A stretch of DNA of 15,720 nucleotides from an uncultured Chitinophagaceae bacterium (GCA_903832075.1 CAILAF010000011.1:1-15720); one strand, 5' to 3'; counted from the stretch's first letter, positions 1-7,253 are shown. Notes: generated by a model from the sequence alone, not told the origin. Translations and numbers: made by a program.

Positions 1-1046
1 TCAACAAATTGCGGTTCAATTTCTTTTGGTTTACCGGTGGTAACATCAACAGTTTCTAATTCTTCAGGTTTAATACCTTGTGCATTTAAACGTTTTATTT
101 CTTTTACTTTTTCAATGGTTAACGGATAATGTTTAGCCCCACCCTGAATAATATACCACATCAAATTTTTAAAAATATCTTTCTTAATTAAGTTAGCTGT
201 TCCTTTCGCTGTTTCTAAAAATTCTGCATTATCAGGAAAATGTTGCAAAGCATCTAAATAAGTATCCAATTCATAATTCAAACAACATTTTAATCTTCCG
301 CATTGCCCACTTAATTTAGTTTGATTGATTGATAAATTTTGATAACGTGCCGCAGTTGTATTTACACTTTTAAAATCAGTTAACCAGGTACTACAACAAA
401 GTTCTCTTCCACAACTGCCTATGCCACCAACTTTCGCCGCTTCCTGACGAATACCAATTTGGCGCATCTCTACTTTTAATTTAAACTCGCCGGCATATTG
501 TTTAATCAGTTCGCGAAAATCAACACGATCATCAGCAGTATAAAAAAAAGTTGCTTTTTTACCATCGGCCTGAATTTCAACTTCACTCAACTTCATTTGC
601 AATTTTAATCTTATTGCATGTTCACGCGATTTTGCCAACACATTAGCTTCGCGACTTTTACTAATTTTAAAATTTTCAATATCTCTGTCACTACTTTTGC
701 GAAGAATTTTTTTCATGTCGGGATTAAATTCATCCACCGAACGTTTTTTCATTTGCATTCGAACTAATTCTCCTGTTAATGAAACTTCACCAATATCAAA
801 ACCGCCAACACCTTCAACAGTTACCAAATCGCCTTTCTCAAAATATTGTAATGTAGTATTTCTATAAAAATCTTTTCTGCTGCCTTGTTTAAAACTTACT
901 TCAACTACTTTGCAACTGCTTTCAACATCAACTATTGGTAAATTCATTAACCAATCATGTACATTCATACGGTTACAGCTGCCCGTACTACAGCCACCAT
1001 TACTTTTACAACCACCAGGTTTGGTTCCACAAGATCCACACGACAT
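1..1046 (-). CDS. ricT: PSP1-domain protein, RicT (YaaT) family, 3' end outside window
   Basis: The first 348 codons are visible; the C-terminus runs off the left edge. In Bacillus subtilis, RicT joins RicA and RicF in an Fe-S-containing complex that steers RNase Y mRNA processing; here a related role is inferred from family only. The PSP1 core spans roughly residues 45-270 and carries the family's paired cysteine signatures CGRELCC (212-218) and CGRLKCC (249-255). The first 25 residues are an added Cys/Gly-rich stretch (Cys 3, 6, 13, 19, 24) that could bind metal; such a tail is, from memory, usual in Bacteroidota homologues and absent from Bacillus RicT. The ATG at 1046 is the first in frame and starts this Cys-rich tail. 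holB lies just upstream in the same direction, the same pairing seen in B. subtilis (holB-yaaT). The identification is firm; the biochemical role in this phylum is not. Confidence 0.9.
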   Translation of the reverse strand, partial: MSCGSCGTKPGGCKSNGGCSTGSCNRMNVHDWLMNLPIVDVESSCKVVEVSFKQGSRKDFYRNTTLQYFEKGDLVTVEGVGGFDIGEVSLTGELVRMQMKKRSVDEFNPDMKKILRKSSDRDIENFKISKSREANVLAKSREHAIRLKLQMKLSEVEIQADGKKATFFYTADDRVDFRELIKQYAGEFKLKVEMRQIGIRQEAAKVGGIGSCGRELCCSTWLTDFKSVNTTAARYQNLSINQTKLSGQCGRLKCCLNYELDTYLDALQHFPDNAEFLETAKGTANLIKKDIFKNLMWYIIQGGAKHYPLTIEKVKEIKRLNAQGIKPEELETVDVTTGKPKEIEPQFV

Positions 1047-1053
1047 TTATAAG

Positions 1054-1081
1054 TACGATTTAAGATTTACAATTTACGATT
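1054..1081. repeat. four tandem heptamers, consensus TAcgATT
   Basis: Four 7-base units follow one another without spacers: TACGATT, TAAGATT, TACAATT, TACGATT. The outer two are identical and the inner two each differ at one or two positions. The array begins 8 bases upstream of the ricT start codon. It is degenerate and short, so function is unknown; it could be a slipped-strand array or the edge of the structured repeat to its right. Confidence 0.6.
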
Positions 1082-1106
1082 GTGAAAAGAAATTTTGTGG
1101 GATGGG

Positions 1107-1275
1107 CTGCTGCACTACTATCAACTTCTGTTATGTCACTCACTTCAATGTTCAATACTTTACTGAACTATGATGATATGTAATTAAAGTGACTCATTGT
1201 TTTGCTTTCTCTATATGTTGATAAGCGATATACAGTTTAAGTGTGCGACGCAACCTCTGTTGCCATAAGCACTAC
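1107..1275. repeat. structured intergenic element, candidate dispersed repeat
   Basis: This non-coding stretch between holB and ricT is rich in nested symmetry. An inner hairpin pairs 1150-1157 with 1161-1168 (one mismatch, 3-base loop). Its left arm extends without a break through CACTTCAAT (1141-1149), which matches ATTAAAGTG (1183-1191) at eight of nine positions. Alternatively GTCACT (1135-1140) pairs with AGTGAC (1188-1193). Outside these, TATCAAC (1119-1125) is complementary to GTTGATA (1217-1223). A second hairpin has GCAAC/GTTGC (1250-1254/1259-1263) inside GTGC/GCAC (1243-1246/1269-1272). GCACTAC occurs as a direct repeat at 1112-1118 and 1269-1275. The sequence also resembles, from memory, intergenic repeats of Chitinophagaceae genomes; that is an impression. 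Boundaries are approximate. Confidence 0.5.
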
Positions 1276-1334
1276 AGCTCGTATCCACAATTCTTTCTCA
1301 CAATCAAAAATAAGGAATTAATTTAAATGATGGC

Positions 1335-2531
1335 TTAAACCTCAAGAACCACTTTATTTTGAAGGATATGAAATAATTTAATACTTAATGCCTGAAACAA
1401 CATTTTACCATTGGCATTGCGTTCAATATAATAAGATGCTTTATCTAATTCTTCTATAATTGCTTGCTGCTGACTAACGCTTGCAATTTTATTTAAGCGT
1501 TGTGCAAAATCTTTTTCATTATCAGCCAATGAAATTTTTTCTAACCCAATAATTTTAATGCGAATACTTTGTTCCAATAAATGATTAAAGTATCTAAGAA
1601 ATTGTTTTTGTTTTTCGCGACCTAACTTGCCGGCTTCTTCAGTAAATTTTATTTGAGCCAATGGTCCGCCTTTTAAAATAGCATTTAGCCATTCTCTTAA
1701 TAAGCTTTGCCAATCTTCTTCTGAATGCTGTAATAATTGTAATGCTTCGCGATAATTGCCTTCGCAAATACTTGCTAATTGTTGTGCAGTTTCCGGTGCT
1801 GCATTTGCTCTGTTAATTAATGCTCTTTCAATTTCTTTTATTTCTAAAGAAGGAATTCTTATTAATTGGCAACGACTTAAAATAGTTGGTAATATTTGTT
1901 CATCGTTTTCTGCAACAAGAATGAATAAAGTATTTGGTGGTGGTTCTTCAATTAATTTTAATAATTTATTTCCTTCTTTCCCTAAATATTCGGGCATCCA
2001 CAACACTAAAATTTTGTATTCGCTTTCAAAACTTTTTAAATTCAGCTGACGAATTATATCATTGCATTCTTCAGCAGTAATATTCCCTTGTTTATTTTCT
2101 GCGCCAATAAATTGTAACCAATCATACACATTGCCATAGGGATATTGTTGAATGAATTCTCTCCATTCATTTATATAATCGCTGCTCTTTGGTTTATCTC
2201 CACTTTTTCTGGGAATAACAGGATAAGAAAAATGAAGATCGGGATGAATTAATTGATGTGCTCTTTGAAATGCAGGCTGTGATTGAATTTCATCGGGATG
2301 AAGAAATGCAGGTTTTGTTTCTAATGCTGTAAATCCGCCAAACAAATCTTCTACTATAGGCGATGGTTGCGGTTGTGCAACTACATATTGCGCAAATGCC
2401 AATGCCAATGGTAATGCGCCGCTTCCTTCTTTTCCTAAAAATAATAATGCATGACTGAGGCGGTTTTGTTTTACCATTTCAATCAATTGTTGTTTCACAT
2501 GCTCCTGACCAATTACATCTTTAAAAAGCAA
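1335..2531 (-). CDS. holB: DNA polymerase III delta-prime subunit (clamp loader)
   Basis: This is the 398-aa delta-prime subunit of the clamp loader, which with gamma/tau and delta opens the beta clamp and places it on primed DNA. The N-terminus (MLFKDVIGQEHVKQQL) is typical of the AAA+ fold. The P-loop position reads GKEGSG (33-38) with no usable Lys/Thr, as expected for a subunit that does not hydrolyse ATP. The SRC arginine-finger motif is at 219-221, and KLLKLIEEPPP (189-199) precedes the sensor strand. Oddly, the segment around residues 50-95, where most delta-prime and gamma proteins hold four zinc-binding cysteines, has none. The start is TTG: the only other near-start codon downstream of an in-frame stop is ATT at 2534, and no ATG fits the conserved N-terminus. 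A terminator ends 25 bases upstream, so its own promoter must be very close, or it depends on readthrough. Confidence 0.93.
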   Translation of the reverse strand: MLFKDVIGQEHVKQQLIEMVKQNRLSHALLFLGKEGSGALPLALAFAQYVVAQPQPSPIVEDLFGGFTALETKPAFLHPDEIQSQPAFQRAHQLIHPDLHFSYPVIPRKSGDKPKSSDYINEWREFIQQYPYGNVYDWLQFIGAENKQGNITAEECNDIIRQLNLKSFESEYKILVLWMPEYLGKEGNKLLKLIEEPPPNTLFILVAENDEQILPTILSRCQLIRIPSLEIKEIERALINRANAAPETAQQLASICEGNYREALQLLQHSEEDWQSLLREWLNAILKGGPLAQIKFTEEAGKLGREKQKQFLRYFNHLLEQSIRIKIIGLEKISLADNEKDFAQRLNKIASVSQQQAIIEELDKASYYIERNANGKMLFQALSIKLFHILQNKVVLEV

Positions 2532-2555
2532 AATATTTTTTTAGATGGTGCAAAA

Positions 2556-2590
2556 TAAAAGAAGATACCCATATTGAGTATCTTCTTTTA
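2556..2590 (-). terminator. strong bidirectional rho-independent terminator
   Basis: A perfect 13-bp stem (2556-2568 with 2578-2590; arms contain AAAAGAAGATAC and GTATCTTCTTTT) closes a 9-base loop. On the minus strand the stem is followed by a T-run (TTTTATTTT), placed 27 bases after the glutathione peroxidase stop codon, so it should end the radA-comF-peroxidase transcript. A T-rich tail is also present on the plus strand. It lies only 25 bases upstream of the holB start codon. Confidence 0.85.
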
Positions 2591-2616
2591 GTATTTTATA
2601 AGATATGTTGATAAAA

Positions 2617-3150
2617 CTATTTCAAATATTTTAAAATCTCTTCGCTATCGGGCGTTACTTTACTTGGAAAGTAAGCAATCATCTTTCCATTTTCATCCAA
2701 TAAAAATTTATTGAAATTCCAAGTTATAGAAGCATCCAATACACCATTTTCAGTTTTACTGCATAACCATTTATAGATGGGCGCAATATTATCTCCTTTC
2801 ACATCAATTTTTTCTGTCAACGGAAAAGTTACTCCATAATTTTTTTTACAAAAGCTTTGAATCTCTTCTGATGATCCCGGTTCTTGTCCGCCAAATTGGT
2901 TGCAAGGGAAACCAATTATCACCAATTTATCTTTGTACTGTTCGTATACTTTTTCCAATGCTTCATATTGGGGAGTGTAACCACATTTTGAGGCAGTGTT
3001 TACAATCAATATTTTCTTTCCTTTAAATTTTGAAAGATCTAAATCTTTTCCTTCAATTGATTTCACTTTAAAAGAATGTATGCTGTCACCTCCCGGTAAA
3101 GCAAAAGCACTAAGTATTGCAGTCGCAATTAATGTGAATATGTATTTCAT
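2617..3150 (-). CDS. exported glutathione peroxidase-family thiol peroxidase
   Basis: A 177-aa Cys-type glutathione peroxidase family protein, which reduces hydrogen peroxide and lipid hydroperoxides. The catalytic tetrad is visible: peroxidatic Cys56 (NTASKCGYTP), Gln89 (FGGQEPG), Trp144 and Asn145 (TWNFNKF). Cys101 sits where the resolving cysteine of thioredoxin-dependent members lies, so thioredoxin is a likelier donor than glutathione (inference). I start it at ATG 3150 because MKYIFTLIATAILSAFA reads as a signal peptide; an upstream ATG at 3189 would add 13 polar residues before the hydrophobic core. It therefore probably works in the periplasm. It lies 80 bases after comF in the same direction and ends at a strong terminator, so it may be the last gene of the radA-comF transcript or have its own promoter in the 80-base gap. 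Confidence 0.92.
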   Translation of the reverse strand: MKYIFTLIATAILSAFALPGGDSIHSFKVKSIEGKDLDLSKFKGKKILIVNTASKCGYTPQYEALEKVYEQYKDKLVIIGFPCNQFGGQEPGSSEEIQSFCKKNYGVTFPLTEKIDVKGDNIAPIYKWLCSKTENGVLDASITWNFNKFLLDENGKMIAYFPSKVTPDSEEILKYLK

Positions 3151-3230
3151 ATTTTTAGGTTTATTTATTTTGTTCAATACAAAGAACATGTATTTTTCAA
3201 GAAGGATTAAAAAATTGTGATGAACGACAA

Positions 3231-3932
3231 CTAAATAGTATAAGCCAAAGTGGCAATACTTAATTTTGTTCCTGGAACTTTCAATATAGTCGCAGCACAG
3301 GCCTCTAAAGTGGCTCCCGTAGTTATTACATCGTCAATTAGTAAAATATGTTTGTTTTGGAGGACTTTTGAATTGGTTACAGCAAAAACTGATTGCATAT
3401 TTTGCCAGCGATGAATCCGATCTTGATGTGTTTGTGTTTCTGTAAAATGTGTTCTAATAACAACATTATTAATGATGGGTTTATTCCAAACAGAAGCTAT
3501 TCCTTCACAAATAATTTGAGCTTGATTGTATCCGCGAATGATTTCTTTTTTTGGATTGAGTGGAAGTGGAATGATTATATCAATATCACTAAATCTTTCT
3601 GATTCTTTTAATTGTTGTCCTAATTTTTTTCCAAGATAGATTCCTGCTTGTTTATTGTTTTTATATTTTAATTGAATAAGCAATCGTTGTAACACAGAAT
3701 CTTTTGTAAAGTAAAATGCTGATGCTGCATTAATGATATTTATTCTACCATAAAATATTTTTTCAACCGGATTATCAATTGCATTGATGAAATCAGTTTC
3801 AGGTAATTCAAAAGAACATTTTGTGCAAAGCATTTCATCATCTAATAAGATATCTGTTCCACAACCTTCACAATAATGCGGAAAAAAAAGATGAGAAAAA
3901 TTATTTAAATATGATTTGATAGATGATATCAT
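3231..3932 (-). CDS. ComF family phosphoribosyltransferase-like protein
   Basis: A 233-aa ComF/GntX-family protein. It has the family's N-terminal zinc ribbon, CxxC pairs at Cys21/24 and Cys36/39, followed by a type I phosphoribosyltransferase fold whose PRPP-binding motif ILLIDDVITTGAT lies at about residues 196-208. In competent bacteria ComF supports DNA uptake or later handling of incoming single strands; in others its role is unsettled. The start is ATG 3932, placing the zinc ribbon 20 residues in, as in relatives. The gene lies 44 bases downstream of radA in the same orientation, so co-transcription is likely and a DNA-related role is plausible. Nothing else in the window is a competence gene, so the name should not be read as proof of transformation. 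Confidence 0.9.
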   Translation of the reverse strand: MISSIKSYLNNFSHLFFPHYCEGCGTDILLDDEMLCTKCSFELPETDFINAIDNPVEKIFYGRINIINAASAFYFTKDSVLQRLLIQLKYKNNKQAGIYLGKKLGQQLKESERFSDIDIIIPLPLNPKKEIIRGYNQAQIICEGIASVWNKPIINNVVIRTHFTETQTHQDRIHRWQNMQSVFAVTNSKVLQNKHILLIDDVITTGATLEACAATILKVPGTKLSIATLAYTI

Positions 3933-3976
3933 TCAAGAAATGATTAATGCTATACTAACTTTTGCTTTTTGTCTTC

Positions 3977-5347
3977 TTAAAATAAATATTGATAAACTTC
4001 ATGCACTTGACTTAATGCAATTACTTCAATCTTTAATTTTTTACTGTCGTAACTTTTTTTGTTATAACGCGATACAATAATTTTTTCAAATCCTAATTTT
4101 TCTGCTTCTGCAATTCTTTGTTCGATTCTGTTCACAGCCCTAATTTCTCCGTTTAATCCAACCTCACCTGCAAAACAAATATGAATGGGTAATGGAATAT
4201 CTTCGTATGATGAAAGCAATGCACAAATAATTGCCAAATCAATTGATGGATCTTCAACTTTTAAACCTCCGGCAATATTGATGAACACATCTTTTGTTCC
4301 AAATAAAAATCCGCCACGTTTTTCTAATACTGCTAATAACAATTGTAATCTTCTTAAATCAAATCCACTGACTGTTCTTTGTGGTGTTCCATAAACACTT
4401 TGTGTTACCAATGCTTGTACTTCTATCAATAAAGGCCGCATGCCCTCTAATGTAGCAGCAATAGCACTTCCGCTTAATTGATCCTCTCTTTGCGTGATTA
4501 GAATTTCGGAAGGATTTGATACTACTTTCATTCCATCTTCTGTCATTTCATAAATACCTAATTCTGCTGTACTGCCAAAACGATTTTTCAATGTTCTTAA
4601 AATGCGATAAGCATAATGACGATCGCCTTCAAACTGTAAAACAGTATCAACCATATGTTCTAAAATTTTTGGACCAGCAATACTTCCGTCTTTTGTAATA
4701 TGTCCAATTAAAAAAACAGGTGTGTTTGTATCTTTTGCAAAGCGTTGGAATTCTGCAGCACATTCTCTTATTTGAGAAACACTTCCTGCACTTGAATCAA
4801 TTAAATTAGATTGCAATGTTTGAATTGAATCAACAATAACTAATTGCGGCTTTAGTTTTTTTATTTCATAAAAAATAGTTTGTGTAGATGTTTCAGTAAG
4901 TAAATAAAATTTTTCATTTTTTATTTTTACTCTGTCGGCACGCATTTTAATTTGTTGTTCACTTTCTTCACCGCTTATATATAATACTACCAACTCATTC
5001 ATCATTAAACCATGTTGTAAAAACAAAGTGCTTTTACCAATACCTGGTTCTCCTGCAACTAATACAACACTGCCCGGAACAATTCCTCCGCCTAGTACAC
5101 GATTTAATTCTGCATCTTTTGTAATAATTCTTTCTTCTTCTTTAGCATTAACATCATTTAATGCAATCGCTTTCGATGTTTTTTTATCATCAGTATATTC
5201 TTTCCAATTTTGTTCTTTATTATTTCCTTTATCTAAAACTTCTTCAACAAATGTGTTCCATGAATTGCATGAAGGACATTTACCTAACCATTTTGCACTT
5301 TCATAACCACAATTACTACAAAAAAATGCTATTTTAGTTTTACTCAT
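3977..5347 (-). CDS. radA: DNA repair protein RadA (Sms), branch-migration ATPase
   Basis: A full-length 456-aa RadA, a hexameric DnaB-like motor that extends recombination intermediates together with RecA. Domains in order: a four-cysteine zinc finger (Cys10, 13, 24, 27 in CSNCGYESAKWLGKCPSC); a RecA-like ATPase with Walker A GEPGIGKST (99-107) and Walker B LVIVDS (169-174); the RadA-specific KNRFG motif (254-258), needed for branch migration; and a C-terminal Lon-protease-like domain (about 285-456) without a protease role, including DPSIDLAI and AGEVGLNGEIR. ATG at 5347 fits the family start. It is the first gene of a probable radA-comF-peroxidase transcript. TACCTTTA (minus strand, 5352-5359) resembles a -7 box but would give an almost leaderless mRNA, so I do not call it a promoter. 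Confidence 0.97.
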   Translation of the reverse strand: MSKTKIAFFCSNCGYESAKWLGKCPSCNSWNTFVEEVLDKGNNKEQNWKEYTDDKKTSKAIALNDVNAKEEERIITKDAELNRVLGGGIVPGSVVLVAGEPGIGKSTLFLQHGLMMNELVVLYISGEESEQQIKMRADRVKIKNEKFYLLTETSTQTIFYEIKKLKPQLVIVDSIQTLQSNLIDSSAGSVSQIRECAAEFQRFAKDTNTPVFLIGHITKDGSIAGPKILEHMVDTVLQFEGDRHYAYRILRTLKNRFGSTAELGIYEMTEDGMKVVSNPSEILITQREDQLSGSAIAATLEGMRPLLIEVQALVTQSVYGTPQRTVSGFDLRRLQLLLAVLEKRGGFLFGTKDVFINIAGGLKVEDPSIDLAIICALLSSYEDIPLPIHICFAGEVGLNGEIRAVNRIEQRIAEAEKLGFEKIIVSRYNKKSYDSKKLKIEVIALSQVHEVYQYLF

Positions 5348-5655
5348 AATATAAAGGTAATTGCTATGAGGTGAATTTTATTATGGCTGATAACGATACG
5401 AAATTGTGTTTAAAAAATCGCAAATGAATAAGTGAGGATAATGTTCTATAAACGCAAAAGGGCTAACATTGCTGTTGGCCCTCTTACTTACTAACCCATT
5501 AAATTCTAACACTAAATTACAGAAATAGAGCATTTGGCAAAATAAATTTTATGCTTGTTAATAAATCAAGGGTAAACGAAAGAGAATTTCAATATTATAA
5601 CTCTCCAAATTGAAACAAACTATAAATAACTATTAAATAATTGATTATCAATTAT
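5348..5655. other. 308-base intergenic region between rng and radA
   Basis: No gene is supported here. It holds an AT-rich inverted repeat at the rng stop codon and a GC-richer hairpin at 5459-5482 (both listed separately), and presumably the radA promoter, which I could not place with confidence. The only ATG-started reading frame I noted (plus strand, 5383) is 14 codons with no other support. Confidence 0.6.
5459..5482 (-). terminator. probable rng transcript terminator
   Basis: AGGGCTAAC (5459-5467) and GTTGGCCCT (5474-5482) form a hairpin with a 6-base loop. On the minus strand it carries one C-A mismatch and is followed by TTTTGCGTTT, the expected T-rich tail for leftward transcripts leaving rng. 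It lies 174 bases after the rng stop, a fairly long 3' UTR. The imperfect stem keeps confidence moderate. Confidence 0.5.
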
Positions 5656-5664
5656 TTATAGTTT
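5617..5664. repeat. overlapping AT-rich inverted repeats over the rng stop codon
   Basis: AAACTATAAATAA (5617-5629) is perfectly complementary to TTATTTATAGTTT (5652-5664). Within the same span a second perfect 12-bp palindrome, 5634-5645 with 5647-5658, is centred on a single T. The two share the right-hand arm, so the folded RNAs exclude one another. The rng stop codon (5656-5658) lies in that shared arm. Confidence 0.55.
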
Positions 5665-7206
5665 TATTTCTTCTTCGTTTTGGTCAAAGAATTTGAATTC
5701 TATTAAGTGGTAATTAGTATTTTCCTGAAGTTTTAATTTGGTTTTATACTTTTTCCGCCATTTTTTTAGGATAGATGAAAAGAAGCCTTTAGTTAGGTAT
5801 GAATACACAATTGGATGAACCACTAAAGTAAGGCGATTGTGAGAATGCGTTGCTAAATAATGCAACTTTTTTTCAATCTCGTCTTCCAATAATAATGTTG
5901 AAGATATTTTACCTGTCCCATTACAAACGGGGCAATCTTCAGAAGTATTGATATTTACTTCCGGTTTCATTCGTTGACGCGTAATTTGCATCAACCCGAA
6001 TTTTGAAATTTGTAATACTGCATGTTTGGCACGGTCGGTTTTCATAAAACCCTCCATTGCATCTTGCAATTTTCGTTTGTTATCGGGTATTTTCATATCA
6101 ATGAAATCAACCACAATAATGCCCCCCAAATCCCTTAATCTTAATTGGCGTGCAATTTCTTCAGCAGCTTCTAAATTTGTTTCTAGGGCATTTTCTTCCT
6201 GATTATTACTTACACTTTTATAACCGCTGTTTACATCAATGACATGCAATGCTTCAGTATGTTCAATAATTAAGTAAGCCCCGCTGCTTAAATTAACTGT
6301 TTTGCCAAAAGATGATTTTACTTGTTTTGTGATTCCATAATGATCAAATACCGGCGAACCATTATTATAAAATGAAACGATCTCTGTTTTATCAGGCGCA
6401 ATACGTTGGATATAAGTTTTAGTGTCGTTATAAATATTTTTATCATTTATAACAATGCGATTAAAATCTTCATTCAATAAATCGCGAAGAATACTTGTTG
6501 TTTTATCTTGTTCGCTCATAATTTTTTCAGGTGCTTTTGCACCTTTTAAATTATCCTGAATATTTTTCCAAGCTTCAGTTAAGTCTAATAGATCTTGATG
6601 TAATTCAGAAGTTGTTTTTCCTTCAGCGGCAGTTCTAACAATTACACCAAAATTTTTTGGACGAATAGCTTCAACAATTTTATGTAAGCGTTTTCTTTCT
6701 TCCGAGGAATGAATCTTTTTTGATACAGCTACTATTTCATTGAATGGGGTAAGTACAACAAACCTTCCTGGCAAACTCAATTCACAACTCAGTCTTGGTC
6801 CTTTTGCAGCTATGGGTTCTTTTAAAATTTGAACTAATATGTTTGGTTTGCCATTTAAAACTTCATTAATTTTTCCTGTTTTAACTATTTCCGGCTCTAT
6901 TTGAAATTTAGCGAAATCAAGTCCGATTGGTTCTTTATCATCTATTGATAATTGCGTAAATTTTAAAATTGATCGAGCGAAAGGAGATAGGTCGGTATAA
7001 TGCAAAAAAGCATCTTTCTCAAATCCTACATCAATAAAAGCGGCGTTTAATCCTGGAATTAGTTTTTTTACTTTTCCTAGATATAAATCACCGACAGCAA
7101 AACTTGCATCAGCTTTTTCACTATGCAGTTCTACTAATTTTTTATCTTCCAATAATGCAATCTCAACACCATTGGTTGCGGCATTAATAATTAATTCTTT
7201 ATTCAC
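5656..7206 (-). CDS. rng: ribonuclease G/E family endoribonuclease
   Basis: A 516-aa RNase G, a single-strand endoribonuclease acting on 5'-monophosphate RNA in rRNA maturation and mRNA decay. An S1 domain with an insert covers about residues 38-130. The DNase I-like catalytic domain has Asp324 (HVIDVNSG) and Asp367 (IVVDFID), and the zinc-link CPVC has Cys425 and Cys428. The spacings 324-367 and 367-425 equal those of E. coli RNase E (303-346, 346-404), supporting an active enzyme. The long C-terminal scaffold of RNase E is absent. The start is GTG (7206): a TAA two codons upstream leaves no alternative. It is the last gene of the HU-TPR-bS22-like cluster but is separated from it by 193 bases holding a hairpin and a 14-bp palindrome, so it may be separately controlled. 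Confidence 0.96.
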   Translation of the reverse strand: MNKELIINAATNGVEIALLEDKKLVELHSEKADASFAVGDLYLGKVKKLIPGLNAAFIDVGFEKDAFLHYTDLSPFARSILKFTQLSIDDKEPIGLDFAKFQIEPEIVKTGKINEVLNGKPNILVQILKEPIAAKGPRLSCELSLPGRFVVLTPFNEIVAVSKKIHSSEERKRLHKIVEAIRPKNFGVIVRTAAEGKTTSELHQDLLDLTEAWKNIQDNLKGAKAPEKIMSEQDKTTSILRDLLNEDFNRIVINDKNIYNDTKTYIQRIAPDKTEIVSFYNNGSPVFDHYGITKQVKSSFGKTVNLSSGAYLIIEHTEALHVIDVNSGYKSVSNNQEENALETNLEAAEEIARQLRLRDLGGIIVVDFIDMKIPDNKRKLQDAMEGFMKTDRAKHAVLQISKFGLMQITRQRMKPEVNINTSEDCPVCNGTGKISSTLLLEDEIEKKLHYLATHSHNRLTLVVHPIVYSYLTKGFFSSILKKWRKKYKTKLKLQENTNYHLIEFKFFDQNEEEIKL

Positions 7207-7239
7207 GAATTATGCAACTTTTTAAAATAAATAATCTTA

Positions 7240-7253
7240 TCCGTATATACGGA
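7240..7253. promoter_or_regulatory. 14-bp perfect palindrome upstream of rng, candidate operator
   Basis: TCCGTATATACGGA reads identically on both strands and stands out by its GC-containing half-sites in AT-rich DNA. It sits 33 bases upstream of the rng GTG. A TTTG lies immediately upstream on the minus strand, so the palindrome could occupy a promoter spacer. No binding protein is identifiable. Confidence 0.4.

Noticed and set aside
910..1173. Plus-strand open frame of 87 codons across the ricT start
   Set aside because: It is antisense to the conserved ricT N-terminus and continues into repeat DNA; its low-complexity product has no family look.
1107..1275. Decayed insertion sequence
   Set aside because: No transposase fragment in any frame and no clear terminal repeats with target duplication; a non-coding repeat explains it better.
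2532..2534. ATT as the holB start codon
   Set aside because: ATT starts are very rare and TTG at 2531 already gives the conserved MLFKDVIGQ start.
2996..3220. Plus-strand open frame antisense to the peroxidase
   Set aside because: It is a shadow of the signal peptide and active-site coding region of a clear gene on the other strand.
3231..3932. comF as proof of natural competence
   Set aside because: ComF homologues are near universal and no DNA-uptake gene accompanies it here.
5383..5427. 14-codon plus-strand frame in the rng-radA gap
   Set aside because: Too short, with no initiation signal or recognisable product.
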